64,000 nt of DNA from Erpobdella octoculata. Taxonomy: Eukaryota > Annelida > Clitellata > Hirudinida > Erpobdellidae. Both the position numbers and the translations under genes were made by a program. Below are positions 24,492 through 36,021 of the stretch, in pieces; position 1 is the stretch's first letter; the number at the start of each line of letters is the position of its first letter. Where the stretch lies: positions 22,217,153 to 22,281,152 of the forward strand of contig OZ022247.1 in the NCBI GenBank assembly GCA_963978895.1, given 5' to 3'. Below the pieces are notes generated by a model. It had not been told where the DNA came from and ran no database searches. It saw nothing but the letters and a program-made list of their open reading frames with translations.

Positions 24492-27120
24492 ATGGATCCC
24501 AAGAAGTTATGTTCTTTTTTGCTTGCAATCTTTGTGGCAGGTAAAAATAATAAATTATACATGTTATGCATAAGGGTTACGTGGGTACAGGTATACCCGC
24601 GCAGACCTACTATGTGTATAACCTGCGGTTTTGGTTTTACAAAAAAGTTACAAATTTGTAAATTATTAAAAAACATGTTTGTAAACATTAAAAACACTAA
24701 AATTAAGTAAATAAAAAATACATTACAGTTGTTAAAATTATTTCTGCTTTTCGTTTCAGTGATGCACTGCAATGCGGCGGACACAAGTGAAGAACTTGAA
24801 TATGAATATGAAGATGCTGTGGGAGAAGACCTGATCCCGCCAAAATCTTCAAGTAAGTCCTTTTGTACATATTGATAGGAAAAACTTTTTTGGTCCGCCT
24901 AAAAAAATGTAAATGTTTATTTCCTGGCGGGGAATCCTTTATACCATTTTTTTAAATTTTATAGAAACTGTACATTGATAATGAAATTTTTGAAATAATA
25001 AATGTTTAACTTATTGGAATTTTATAACTTCAATTTTAAGATTTTCAATTTAAGACTTTAAGATATTAAAATACGTTAAGTATACGTCTTTTGCAAAATG
25101 ACCAATTTTTCCAAATTTCCAAAGTGCTACTTTTCTTGATTTGTTTAAGGCAATATTGTTAATTATTTCATCAAATTAAGTAGACCTAGCTAGATAACTT
25201 TCAATTGCTAGTAACGCTAAACCTCTGAGTTTCCTGTCTCATTACTTATTGTTGTACAATATTTATTTGTTTTAATTTGCTAATGACCGTTCAGCTTCTG
25301 TTTGAGAAATTTGAAACCAAAGCCCTTATCTGGTCAATGGCCCAGGCCCTCTTTACACTGCTCGGACCTCGGTGCATTTGCCAACCATACCCCCTTCTCG
25401 GTGCCCTTGTACCCGACTAACTTATATAAAAAAAAAACAATTTGTAATCTTATCATCGATCCTTTTTCAAAGAGCTTACCGACTGCCAAGACATTGAATC
25501 TACAAATCCTAAAAAAAGTGGCATCTACTGGCTCAACCTCAAAGGTCATCTCGTGCCTGCTTACTGTGAAATAGCTGCCGGTGGGACCAAGTATACGGTA
25601 CGAAAACTACAAAAAGCTTTCTTTTTGTAAGAATATCGTAAGGCTGATATATCGGGCATCGAGTAAAGATTAAAATAAAAACTTTTAATAAATAATCCTC
25701 AATAGAAATGTTCGTTTTTACCGGCCATGTTTAGATAAACTATTTTATCTACTTAATCCAGGTCTTCCAAAAAAGAATGGATGGAACTGTTAACTTTTTC
25801 AGAAGATGGAAAGAATACAAGTATGGATTTGGAAATTTTAATAGAGAATTTTGGTGGGGTGAGTTACTCTCTAAACGTTTTTCATGTAATTAAACTAATT
25901 TTAATTAGAATGTGAAACATAATTGTACATAATTATCCCAGGTCTTGTGCCACTTTCCATGCTTACTTCGAAGTACCGTTACAAATTGAGGGTCGAATTA
26001 GAGGCATTCGACGGTACCAAAGTCTATGCCGAATACGACGACTTTGCCGTCGGAAATGAAGACACCAAGTTCATGCTGACAGTTTCTGGGTACAAAGGAA
26101 CAGCAGGTAAACTTCTAACAGTAGCTTATGAAGCTCAGGTTGTATAGCTTGATTAGAGGAAAACTGAAAAACTTTTTCAACATAAGCAAAGTGTTTTTAT
26201 CAGTGGCTTATCTAATTTTTTAATCTTTTAACACCAAAATGTTTTTGGCCGATTGTAAAACCGGTCTAATTAACACTACTAAACTCTGCGGAATGTGGTG
26301 TAAAGTGTAGATGTCTTAAGCCCAGTAAACACTGGCCAGTTTTCACTGGTACCAGTCATTCAGCACCAAAATACGGATCCATAAATTATGTTAATTCATG
26401 CACGTCCAGATTCTGTTGCTAGTTTTTGCTGGGCCTATACTTGTTCTGGAAAGAAATATAACACCCATCAGCTGGCAAAAGCTGGCAACAGAATTTAGAC
26501 GCGCATGAATAAACATGCTTTCTGGTTGCGTTTTTCATGCCGAACGACTGGTACCAGGGAAAACTGGTCAGTGTGTAGCGGGCTCAATATAGCTCTTTTT
26601 GAAATAATTCAATTGTGATGCTTTATAGTGTTTTTTCTTATTTTCAATATTCGTATTTGTATCATAATAAATCTTGACCTTGACCTGAAAGTAGGCTTGT
26701 TAACATGAGCTTCTTGCTGAGAGAGCATGCATCAACTAGCAAAACTGAAAACCTCAACTTGCGGATATTCAGCTTCCATGAAAAGATCATAAATTCATTT
26801 ATTTCTTTGTAAAACATACTTTTAAAAAATGCTGACGAATCAAGTCTGATTGTATTTTGCTTAATCCTTCAGGTGATGCCCTGAGCTACCACAACAAAAT
26901 GTCTTTCACCACTTTGGACAGCGACAACGACAAGTATGGTGACAACTGTGCTAATCTCTACCACGGAGGATGGTGGTACAACGCCTGTCATCAGTCCAAC
27001 TTGAACGCCTTATACTTTTTGGGCAAGCACCCAACATTTGCCAATGGAATCGACTGGCTCCAGTTCAAAGGGTACAATGAGTCACTCAAGTCTGTCAAAA
27101 TGATGATCACCAGAAAATAA
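24492..27120 (+). CDS. FReD4: secreted fibrinogen-related-domain lectin, six exons, intact
   Basis: Exons 24492-24540, 24760-24852, 25473-25597, 25762-25858, 25942-26106, 26873-27120; 258 residues. Signal peptide [16 protein letters not shown], linker VMHCNAADTSEELEYEYED with a PPKSS end, then the FReD domain. Differences from FReD3 include AAGGTKYT for [27 protein letters not shown] and CHQSNLNALYF, where the Gly after SNLN is Ala. The calcium motif reads [11 protein letters not shown]. All splice sites are consensus. Intron 2 contains an extra block (about 24900-25400) shared with FReD5 and partly with FReD6. Intron 5 has a 266-bp inverted-repeat MITE. Closest relatives are FReD5 and FReD6. 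Confidence 0.9.
26319..26584. mobile_element. Inverted-repeat MITE in FReD4 intron 5
   Basis: The element starts AGCCCAGTAAACACTGGCCA and ends in the inverse of AGCCCGCTACACACTGACCA; the arms continue through an ACTGGTACCAGT palindrome for about 45 bp. Related copies are in intron 5 of FReD2 (from about 9996, split by a G-rich retroposon), FReD3 (degenerate, near 20602), FReD5 (about 34080-34335) and FReD6 (about 39990-40265); FReD7 lacks it. Flanking bases do not show a clear target duplication. Confidence 0.6.
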
Positions 27121-27717
27121 TCCTGATCGCTCTGTTTTCCAATAATTCTCTTGAAAATAATAGAACATTTATTGAAAAATGATTTGTTTGTTGAGAAATA
27201 AATGCCTGCAACTGACTTGTTTTAGTCCCATTTATTATTTATCAAAGAAAAGTAAAAGTAAAACAAGAGAAACGTTAACTACACAAACGAAATTAAAATG
27301 AAAATGTCAAAATAAAACTAAAATTGAAGTAATAAAACGAAATCTAAAACGATGATAATATGGTTTACAATTTAGCGTAGTTACATTTCAGAGGTTCTTT
27401 TTTCAGTGTCCTATTTTGTAATGGTCTGCGTTCCAGTTGCCATTTTTTGTGAAGTAACGCATTTACCAACTTGCCGACTGTCACGACTATCAATCTTAGT
27501 AACAGTCGCGACCGTTGTAGAATTTTTGAACTGGAAGGTTCAAGAAATTTACAACTCTATCAAATCAATAATTGATACTTTATTTAAAAAAATATTTTTA
27601 TATATTTTTTATAAATTCTCAACTGGAACTTTTTTTTCTCTCCTATCACACTGGATTATTTCTCTACAATTATGAAAAGATAGCAGTTAAACGTCCAAAC
27701 ACGAGATAATATTTTTT
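27121..27717. other. FReD4 3' flank
   Basis: Contains the 3' UTR with AATAAA near 27197, the degenerate AAACGAAAT repeat and a segment shared with the flanks of FReD5 (35000-35500) and FReD6 (40860-41330). No gene seen. Confidence 0.5.
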
Positions 27718-28585
27718 ATGAGTTTTCAAGTTGTGTGTAAACAAATAAATGCTTATCTGACTATTTTCTCACTTCGTCCTTTTCTCAATCTGGTTTTAGA
27801 TCTGGCCACTCTACCGAAACTGCTCTACTTAAACTCTATAATGATCTCATTGTTTTTTCTAAATCTGGCCTCTCTACTCTTCTTTTTTGTCTTGATTTTT
27901 ATCTGTATTTGACACAGTTGATCACTCACTATTATTGGATGTACTTGATAAATCTTTTAATATAACTAGTGAACCACTCTTTTGGGTTAAGTCATATCTA
28001 GTAGATCTTCTTATGTATCTATTACATCCTCTAAATCTACTGCTCGTGCGCCGTAGCACAGTGGTGAAAGCAGTTATGCTATCATCCTGCCGTCGTGGGT
28101 TCAAATCTCAGTCACGGCGAGTCGTTATTCCGTTGAGCAAGGAATTCACTCACACTGCTCAGGCCAACTCAGCCTTTCATTCTTTACTGGTCGATGAATG
28201 AGTACCAGTTTCACGACTGGGATTTAATAGGGTTCGGCACATACGGAATTCGGAGACACGTGTGGGTGGCAGGTAACACTGTGTGATCCCATATGCACTA
28301 GCAGTTCCCGGCGCTGCTGGGGTATTAATTGATATACGAAGTAGCGCCCTAATGTTATACATTTACATTTACATTTACTGCTGTATCTTCAAATTATTGT
28401 GTTCCTCAAGGCTCTATTCTGTATTCTTGGCCTTATACTGTTTATTCTCTATACTTCTGAACTTCCTCATATTTTATCTTCTCACTCTCTCAATAGTCAA
28501 ATGTATGCTGATTACTCTTATGTCTATTCTACTTTCTCTAACTCTTTCCTTGAGTCTTTCGATAACCACATTATTATTTTTTTTA
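27718..28585 (+). pseudogene. Decayed L2-type LINE reverse transcriptase fragment, copy 1
   Basis: In broken frames the sequence matches residues about 650-810 of the intact LINE at 44287-47505: DHSLLLDVLDKSFNITS, then LFILYTSELPH and SHSLNSQMYAD. The catalytic YADD has become YADY and the AFDTVDH aspartate region is shifted out of frame, so it cannot be active. A SINE interrupts it at 28045-28375. It runs directly into a Penelope-like fragment. Confidence 0.8.
28045..28375 (+). mobile_element. tRNA-derived SINE, copy 1
   Basis: The 331-bp element has a pol III A box (TAGCACAGTGG, 28054-28064) and B box (GGTTCAAATCT, 28098-28108) in tRNA-like spacing, a tRNA-unrelated body, and a TTTACA-repeat tail. 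It is flanked by TACTGCT at 28038-28044 and 28376-28382. The duplicated region near 35832 has one TACTGCT and no insert, which proves the boundaries. A relative lies at about 32250-32530. Confidence 0.85.
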
Positions 28586-29503
28586 CGTTAATCTTAAGTT
28601 AGTTGCTAGGGGTCTTCGGTCTGTCTTTAAGGATACATACCACCTTATTGAGAGACTGAAGACTTTTACATTGGATGGGTCCCCTTTACTTATCACTGGT
28701 GATGTCTCTTCTTTATATACAAATATGGTTAATTTGAGAAGTTTATCTGAAGCTAAGAAAAAACTAAGTTCTTACTCTGATAATGAAAAACAAATTGATT
28801 TTCTTATATCACTTCTCAAACACTCATTGACTCATAACACTTTTTTATTTAACAATAGGAAGTACATTCAAACAAGTGGTTGCGCTATGGGTAAAGCTTA
28901 CTCACCTACTCTTGCTAATATATTGTTAGAAGAACTTGATCTTTTTGTCACCAATAACCAATATGTTAGCTTCTATGGACGTTATATTGACGACATCTTT
29001 TTAGTTTGGAATGGTTCTGTAGATAATTTTATTTTATTTTCTAGAGAAGTTAACAACTTAATTCCGAGAATTTCAATCGAATTCTCTATAAATGGAAGAG
29101 AAGTTAATTTTCTCGATTTATTATTATACAAGACCTCAAACAAGATACATCACCATACTTATTTCAAGCCAACTAACTACTTTCAATACCTTCATCCCAG
29201 GTCACATCACTCTACACATGTGCCTAAAGAAAAAAAGAAAGTCGACTATGACCAAACCTTTTTCTTTGTAGGTAACCATGGTCCAAACACCATTAAAAGT
29301 TTTTCTAATTTTAAGAATATTATTAGAAAGGTCTCACATTTTAAGGATGCCAAATTCATTAAAGCAACAGCATCTGACAAGAATTTACTTAGAATTCTTT
29401 TCAAAAATCCTTAATAGCTCCGTATCTCAACCCACCCCTAAAAAACATTTTATCTTACCCTGTACCAAAAACCCTACCACAAGCAGCGCCTTATAAAATT
29501 AAG
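28586..29503 (+). pseudogene. Penelope-like element reverse transcriptase fragment, copy 1
   Basis: The 247-codon frame from 28671 carries reverse transcriptase motifs of Penelope-like elements: DVSSLYTNM (residues 11-19), GCAMGKAYSPTLANI (70-84), catalytic YIDD (105-108) and EVNFLDLLLY. The frame is open to 29414, but compared with the second copy about 190 bp are missing after the codons for YLHPRSHH (near 29215), removing the conserved region that follows. The N-terminus and the GIY-YIG endonuclease are not found. Fossil. Confidence 0.75.
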
Positions 29504-30669
29504 GTTCGAAAAGTTTCAAAACTTCCCATTTTGTAATTATCATTTTCTGTTTCTTTACAAAATTAAGTATGTTTGTTTGTATGTATGCATATGGGTTTAT
29601 TTATTATTTTATTTTTTTTCATTATTTGTACATTTTGTTTTTGTATCTTTATTTATTATTATGATGAGTGGAAGTAAATTATTGCGATTAAATTTTTCTA
29701 CTTTACTTTCACTATTACTTACTAATTTTTTTTTTACTTATTACTTTTAGTTTTACTTAAGAAAACAATTAAACAATCATTTTGCTTTACTTTTAACTTT
29801 ACTTAACTTAAATAGCACTGCTAAACAGTGGCGTAGCGTGGGTTTTAGCCGCCCGAAATAAAACGTCTAGGACCGGGGGATTGGTGTAAAATTTAACCGA
29901 CGACTTTGACTTTTTTCAAACTCCAGGGGTGAGGGAGTAAAAAAAGAATACTTTAATTCAAACAATTTTTTTTTGAAAATCTTTTTCCGCCTTCTTAACA
30001 AAAACTAACGAAGCGGACCGCTTTTCCTACCAACGCCATTGACTTGCATCATGACTACCACAAGCATCTGCTAACAATTTTAGTTGAAAACAGATTGATT
30101 AAACTTCAAAAAGCCAAGCTCCACTTGACTCCACCAATAGACACCTCATCGCAAACATGCATATCAGCCTGTCTCAACAAACCGTCTAATTAAGCGTGTC
30201 TAAAGCCCTGTTCACGTCGATAAAAAAAAACCTATCCCGACCACATCAAACAAAAAAAATCAGATCAAATCGGTCGATGTGTCTAAAACAAACCCGGTTT
30301 ATCACATCTACAAACTCCGGACGTGTCAGATTTGATCGGTTCGTGACAACTCACGTTTGTTGATGTAAACACAACAGGGATTAACTTGCACGAGCTGTCA
30401 GGGCTTTCAATAAAGAATGTTTTTGTAATTCTTGCATCTTCTGCCGTTTAATTTTTCCTTATATATGAATCCTCTGGTCTGCTGAAGTCAGACTCTGTGA
30501 AGAGGTTTGGTAGATTGGTGGTTTCCTAATATATTATAATTATAATTATTATTAATAATATTATTACATTTATTTTTTAATCAGTTATAGCGTCTATGAT
30601 CGATTTTAACAGTTAACGTATATAAATATATTATTTATTTATTTATTTTGTTTTTTTTTCAGAATAAAC
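29504..30669. other. FReD5 upstream region
   Basis: Holds a repeat beginning CAGTGGCGTAGCGTGGG (about 29826) and ending AACGCCATTG (about 30049), likely an old hAT-type MITE, then the Harbinger-like MITE (30204-30381) and the conserved FReD promoter-like block (30440-30530). The same arrangement precedes FReD6. Confidence 0.55.
30204..30381. mobile_element. Harbinger-like MITE upstream of FReD5
   Basis: Same element and same insertion site as 24038-24208, bracketed by TAA. It carries a small insertion (ACA) near its 3' end shared with the FReD6 copy, and one private change in the last inverted repeat. Confidence 0.75.
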
Positions 30670-31925
30670 ATGGATCCTAAGAAGTTATGTTTTTTTCTGC
30701 TTGCAATCTTTGTGGCAGGTAAAAATAATAAATTATACATGTTATGCATAAGGGTTACGTGGGTACAGGTATACCCGCGCAGACCTACTATGTTCATACC
30801 CTGCGGTTTTGGTTTTACAAAAAAGTTAAAAATTGGTAAATTATTAAAAAACATGTTTGTAAACATTAAAACACTAAAATTAAGTTAATAAAAAATACAT
30901 TACAGTTGCTAAAATTATTTCTGCTTTTCGTTTCAGTGATGCACTGCAATGCGGAGGACACAAGTGAAGAAATTGCTTATGAATATGAAGATGCTGTAGG
31001 AGAGGACCTGACCCCACCAGAATCTTCAAGTAAGTCCTTTTGTACATATTGATAGGAAAAACTTTTTTGGTCTGCCTTATCAGTTTTAGCCATAACACTG
31101 AAATCATTTCTAGGTTTTCCTATCGATAGTGTGGTTTAAATATTGCCGTTTTGAACACAGTTTTCGTGTGGTCTAATATATTATGCCCAAAAAGCAACCA
31201 GTGTTTTATTTCCATTTGATAACAAATCATAAAGTTGCAGAATACCCGACCAGGGCCACCGAGGGACCGTTGCGGGGTCCTATGCTGAGATATACGGTCC
31301 CCCTCTGAGAGCCAGACGGTAGTGCCTAAAAAAATGTAATTGTTGATTTCCTGGCGGGGAATCCTTAATACCATTTTCTTAAATTTTATAGCAACTGTAC
31401 ATTGATAATGAAATTTTTGAAATAATACATGTTTAACTTATTGGAATTTTATAACTTCAATTTTAAAATTTTCAATTTAAGACTTTAAGATATTAAAATA
31501 CGTTTGCCATAAGGCGTATGCTAAATCTCAATTAAAAAAAACAAAAAAAACAAAATCTATGAAAAACACGTTTATTAAAGAAATGATGTATAAAAATAAT
31601 CAGTATACGTCTTTTGCCGATCGTTGTACACTATTTATTTGTTTTAATTGCTAATGACCGTTCAGCTTCTGTTTGAGAAATTTGAAACCAAAGCCCTAAT
31701 CTGGTCAATGGCCCAGGCCCTCTTTACACTGCTCGGACCTCTGTGCATTTGCCCGCCGTACCCCCTTCTCGGTGCCCTTGTATCCGACTAACTTATATAA
31801 AAGAAACCTTATTTGTAATCTTATCATCGATCCTATTTCAAAGAGCTTACCGATTGCCAAGACATTGAATCTACAAATCCTAAAAAAAGTGGCATCTACT
31901 GGCTCAACCTCAAAGGTCATCTCGT

Positions 31926-33361
31926 CAGAGGCGTGGATTCAGCAAAATCTTGAGGGGGGCGAAGATTTTTTAAATTTAACCTAGAGAATCTTCAAATTAA
32001 AATGAACATGCCAATATACACTAGCATGTTGCATTTTCATGTAAGACATATATTAATTAAAAAAACAGTATACAAAAGTATTAACTTTTATTTAATATTG
32101 AACGCAGACAAAAAAACTTTTAAATTATGAATGTAACAAAGGGTATCGATGTTCCTTAATTTTGGCAAAATTGTTCACTAAATCATCAAGATCAAATGTT
32201 TTTTCTAAGTCATGTTCCACTGCCATCAGTAATGAAATATTAAGTCTCTCGTCGCCACACGTTGATCGGTTCAATTCCGGGTTCGATTCCAGGTTCGGGC
32301 ACGTAGTTTCCTTTAACTAGAAATCAACTCACACTGTTCAAGCCAACTCAGCCTTTCATTCTTCACTGGTCGATAAATGAGTACCAGTTTCACGACTGGG
32401 GTGTAATAGAGTTCGGCATATTCCGATTTCGGATACATGTGTGGGTGGCAGGAAACTATGTAATCCCATATGCACGAGCCGTTCCCGGCACCTCTGAAGT
32501 TTCATAACACTACAGTGCGCCTTACAAATTTTCTACTACTGATACTACTTAGATAAGTCTTCACATGTTTTAAAACTGAACAAAATTGTTCATTTGCTGC
32601 AATGCTAACAGGTAATGTCAGCACAATTTTTAATAATTTTAGAACTTCTGAATAAGCACATGGAAATTGCTCTAGTTGTGATTTAACTCAGCAAGATCCA
32701 AAAACTTTCCTTCAGACTGACGACAGGTTCCATGAAACGATTTTGCAGCTTATGTATTTGTGATCGAAAACTACTTCATCATAAATTGGCAAGAGTTTCG
32801 CATTTTTCCACATCTAAAAATTGCTTACAGTTATGATGGTCAAAAGCTTGAATTGTTCAATAGCATTAAAAACGACCTATTTTATGCAAAAGGCCAATAA
32901 AACTCAGCTACAAATCTATCCAAAATGCTATAATATAATCTTTACATTTTTTTCAAAAAAGCTAAGTGTTTGGCCTGTTACATCTCTTTTTCCCATAGTG
33001 CTGCTTGTGCTTGATAAATAATCTTTCAAACATGATGAGATTTTTTTGATCGTCTTGGTAGAACTGATGCTGCATCTGATGTGCTCGTATCAAAATCAAT
33101 TTCGATTTCGGCAAATTTTTCAAATTTCATTGCCTGTTTTAATAATAAATTCCATGCAGTTTCAGATCTTTCGGCTTCAAGATATTAGCAGAAATATATG
33201 ATAACTAAGTAGATATAATTCAAAAGGTATGAAAAATTTTTCGTTTATCAACTAGTCTAAATACTCAATTGTGAGTGAGCTAATAAAAAGTTTTTCTATT
33301 TGGTAGAAAAATCTTGGGGGGGGCCGTGGCCCCCCTCAGCCCCCCCCAATCCACGCCTCTG
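31926..33361 (-). mobile_element. hAT transposon remnant inserted in FReD5 exon 3
   Basis: The ends are CAGAGGCGTGGATT and its inverse, bracketed by CATCTCGT (31918-31925 and 33362-33369), a perfect 8-bp target duplication that is the exon's own sequence. On the minus strand, transposase-like pieces can be read: VLKLLKIVLTLPVSIAANE and LKHVKTYLSSISS (about 32640-32540), then ERLNISLLMAVEH (about 32250-32210), which match the hAT dimerisation region. Stops and a nested SINE break the frame. The same CAGAGGCGT termini occur in the MITEs at 6715 and 16090. Confidence 0.85.
32250..32530 (+). mobile_element. tRNA-derived SINE, copy 2, nested in the hAT element
   Basis: The body matches the SINE at 28045-28375 (for example CCAACTCAGCCTTTCATTCT and GAGTACCAGTTTCACGACTG). 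The head has a B-box-like GGTTCGATTCC near 32281 but the A box region is rearranged or lost. It separates two halves of the transposase dimerisation coding region. Exact ends are uncertain. Confidence 0.7.
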
Positions 33362-34933
33362 CATCTCGTGCCTGCTTACTGTGAAATAGCTGCCGGTGGG
33401 ACCAAATATACGGTACGAAAACTACAAACAGCCTTCTTTTTGTAAGAATATCGTAAGGCTGATATGTCGGGCATCGAGTAAAGATTAAAATAAAAACTTT
33501 TAATAAATAATCCTCAATAGAAATGTTTGTCTTAACCATTCATGTTTAGATAAATTATTTTATGTACTTAATCCAGGTCTTCCAAAGAAGATTGGATGGA
33601 GCTGTTAGCTTTTTCAGAAAATGGAAAGAATACAAGTATGGATTTGGAAATTTGAATAAAGAATTTTGGTGGGGTGAGTTACTCTATAAAAGTGTTTCAT
33701 GTAATTAAACTAATTTTAATTAGAATGTGGAACATAATTGTACATAATTATCCCAGGTCTTGTGCCACTTTCCATGCTTACTTCGAAGTACCGCTATAAA
33801 TTAAGGATTGACTTAGAGTCATTTGACGGTACCAAAGTCTATGCCGAGTACGACGACTTTGCCGTCGGAAATGAGGACACCAAGTTCATGCTGACAGTTT
33901 CTGGGTACAAAGGAACAGCAGGTAAGCTTCTAACAGTACCTTATGCAGCTCAGGTTGTATAGCGTGATTAGAGGAAAAACTTTTTATATATAAGCAAAGT
34001 GTTTTTGGCCGATTGTAAAGCCGGTCTACGTAAAACTACTAAACTCTGCGGAATTTGGTGCAGAGTGTAGAGGTCTTAAGCCATGTAAACACTGCCCAGT
34101 TTTCACTGGTACTAGTCATTCCGCACCAAAATACGGATCCATAAATTATGTTAATTCATGCACGTCCAGATTCTGTTGCCAGTTTTCGCTGAGCCTATAC
34201 CTGTTCTGGAAAGAAATAGAACACCCATCAGCTGGCAACAGAATTTAGACGCGCATGAATAAACATGCTTTCTGGTTGCGTTTTTCATGCCGAACGACTG
34301 ATACCAGGAAAATCTGGTCAATGTGTAGCGGGCTCAATATAGCTCCTTTTGAAATAATTCAATTGTGATGCTTTATAATGTTTTTTGTTAGTTTCAATAT
34401 TTGTATTTGTATCATACGCATTTACTTATTAAAACTTGACCTTGACCTGAAAGTAGGTTTGTTAACAATAGCCTCTTACTGAGAAAGCATGCATCAACTA
34501 GCAAAACTGAAAGCCTCAACTTGCGGATATTCAGCTTTCATGAAAAGATCATAAATTCATTTATTTCTTTGTAAAACATACTTTCAAGAAATGCTGACGA
34601 ATTAACCGGTGGCCATCAGACCAGCAATCATAATAATCTTTTATCGCGCTTTTGAAGTCTGATTGTATTTTGCTTAATCTTTCAGGTGATGGCTTGAGCT
34701 ACCACAACAAAATGTCTTTCACCACTTTGGACAGCGACAACGACAAGTATGGTGACAACTGTGCTAATCTCTACCACGGAGGATGGTGGTACAACGCCTG
34801 CCATCAGTCCAACTTGAACGCCTTATACTTTTTGGGCAAGCACCCAACCTTTGCCAATGGAATCAACTGGCTCCAGTTTAAAGGGTACAATGAGTCACTC
34901 AAGTCTGTCAAAATGATGATCACCAGAAAATAA

Positions 34934-35514
34934 TCCTGATCGCTCTGTTTTCCAATAATTCTCTGGAAAATAATAGAACATTTATTGAAAAATGATTTGT
35001 TTGTTAAGAAATAAATGCCTGCAACTGACTTGTTTTAGTCCCATTTATTATTTATCAAAGAAAAGTAAAACTAAAACAAGAGAAACGTTAACCACACAAA
35101 CGAAATTAAAATGAAAATGTCAAAATAAAACTAAAATTGAAGTAATAAAACGAAATCTGAAACCATAGTAATATAGTTTACAATTTAGCGTAGTTACATT
35201 TTAGAGGTTCTTTGTTCAGTGTCCTATTTTGTAATGGTCTGCGTTCCAGTTGCCATTTTTTGTGAAGTAACGCATTTACCAACTTGCCGACTGTCACGAA
35301 TATCAATCTTAGTAATAGTCGCGACCGTTGTAAAATTTTTGAACTGGAAGGTTCAAGAAACTTACAACTCTATCAAATCAATAATTGATATTTTATTTAA
35401 AAAAATATTTTTGGAACTTTTTTTTTCCTATCACACTGGATTATCTCTCTAAAATTATGAAAAGATAGCAGTTAAACGTCCAAACACGAGATAATATTTT
35501 TTATAAATTCTCAA
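34934..35514. other. FReD5 3' flank
   Basis: The 3' UTR with AATAAA near 35010, followed by the segment shared with the flanks of FReD4 and FReD6. No gene seen. Confidence 0.5.
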
Positions 35515-36021
35515 GTTATGTGTAAACAAATCAATGCTTATCTGACTATTTTCTCACTTCGTCCTTTGCTCAATCTGGTTTTAGATCTGGCCACTCTACT
35601 GAAACTGCTCTACTTAAACTCTATAATGATCTCATTGTTTTTTTTCTGAATCTGGCCTCTCTACTCTTCTTTTTTGTCTTGATTTTTATCTGTATTTGAC
35701 ACAGTTGATCACTCACTGTTATTGGATGTACTTGATAAATCTTTTAATATAACTAGTGAACCACTCTTTTGGGTTAAGTCATATCTAGTAGATCTTCTTA
35801 TGTATCTATTAAATCCTCTAAATCTACTGCTGTATCTTCAAATTATTGTGTTCCTCAAGGCTCTATTCTGTATTCTTGGCCTTATACAGTTTATTCTCTA
35901 TACTTCTGAACTTCCTCATATTATATCTTCTCACTCTCTCAATAGTCAAATGTATGCTGATTACTCTTATGTCTATTCTACTTTCTCTAACTCTTTCCTT
36001 GAGTCTTTCGATAACCACATT
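35515..36021 (+). pseudogene. Decayed L2-type LINE fragment, copy 2
   Basis: This is the duplicate of the fragment at 27718-28585, without the SINE. It reads HSLLLDVLDKSFNITS and LPHIISSHSLNSQMYAD with YADY in place of YADD. It joins the Penelope-like fragment at the same junction as in copy 1, so the composite existed before the duplication. Confidence 0.8.

Larger units (their letters stand above)
30670..34933 (+). pseudogene. FReD5: FReD lectin gene interrupted by a hAT element in exon 3
   Basis: Exons 30670-30718, 30937-31029, 31844-31925 plus 33370-33412 (one exon split by the insertion), 33577-33673, 33757-33921, 34686-34933. Without the 1436-bp insert and its 8-bp duplication, exon 3 is exactly 125 bases as in its relatives. 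Reading into the insert gives a stop 8 codons later (HLVRGVDSAKS then TGA), which would leave about 97 residues: signal peptide, linker and the first part of the domain. Exon 4 has substitutions at otherwise constant places ([18 protein letters not shown]), consistent with relaxed constraint. Exons 5 and 6 remain close to FReD4. Whether transcription could splice around the insert is unknown. Confidence 0.85.

Noticed and set aside
24458..24784. Minus-strand frames over FReD exon 1-2 regions (also near 30639 and 38255)
   Set aside because: They are shadows of the plus-strand FReD exons and intron 1 repeat.
28054..28130. Functional tRNA gene
   Set aside because: A and B boxes are present but the segment is the head of a SINE with a long body, tail and target duplication; a cloverleaf is not evident.
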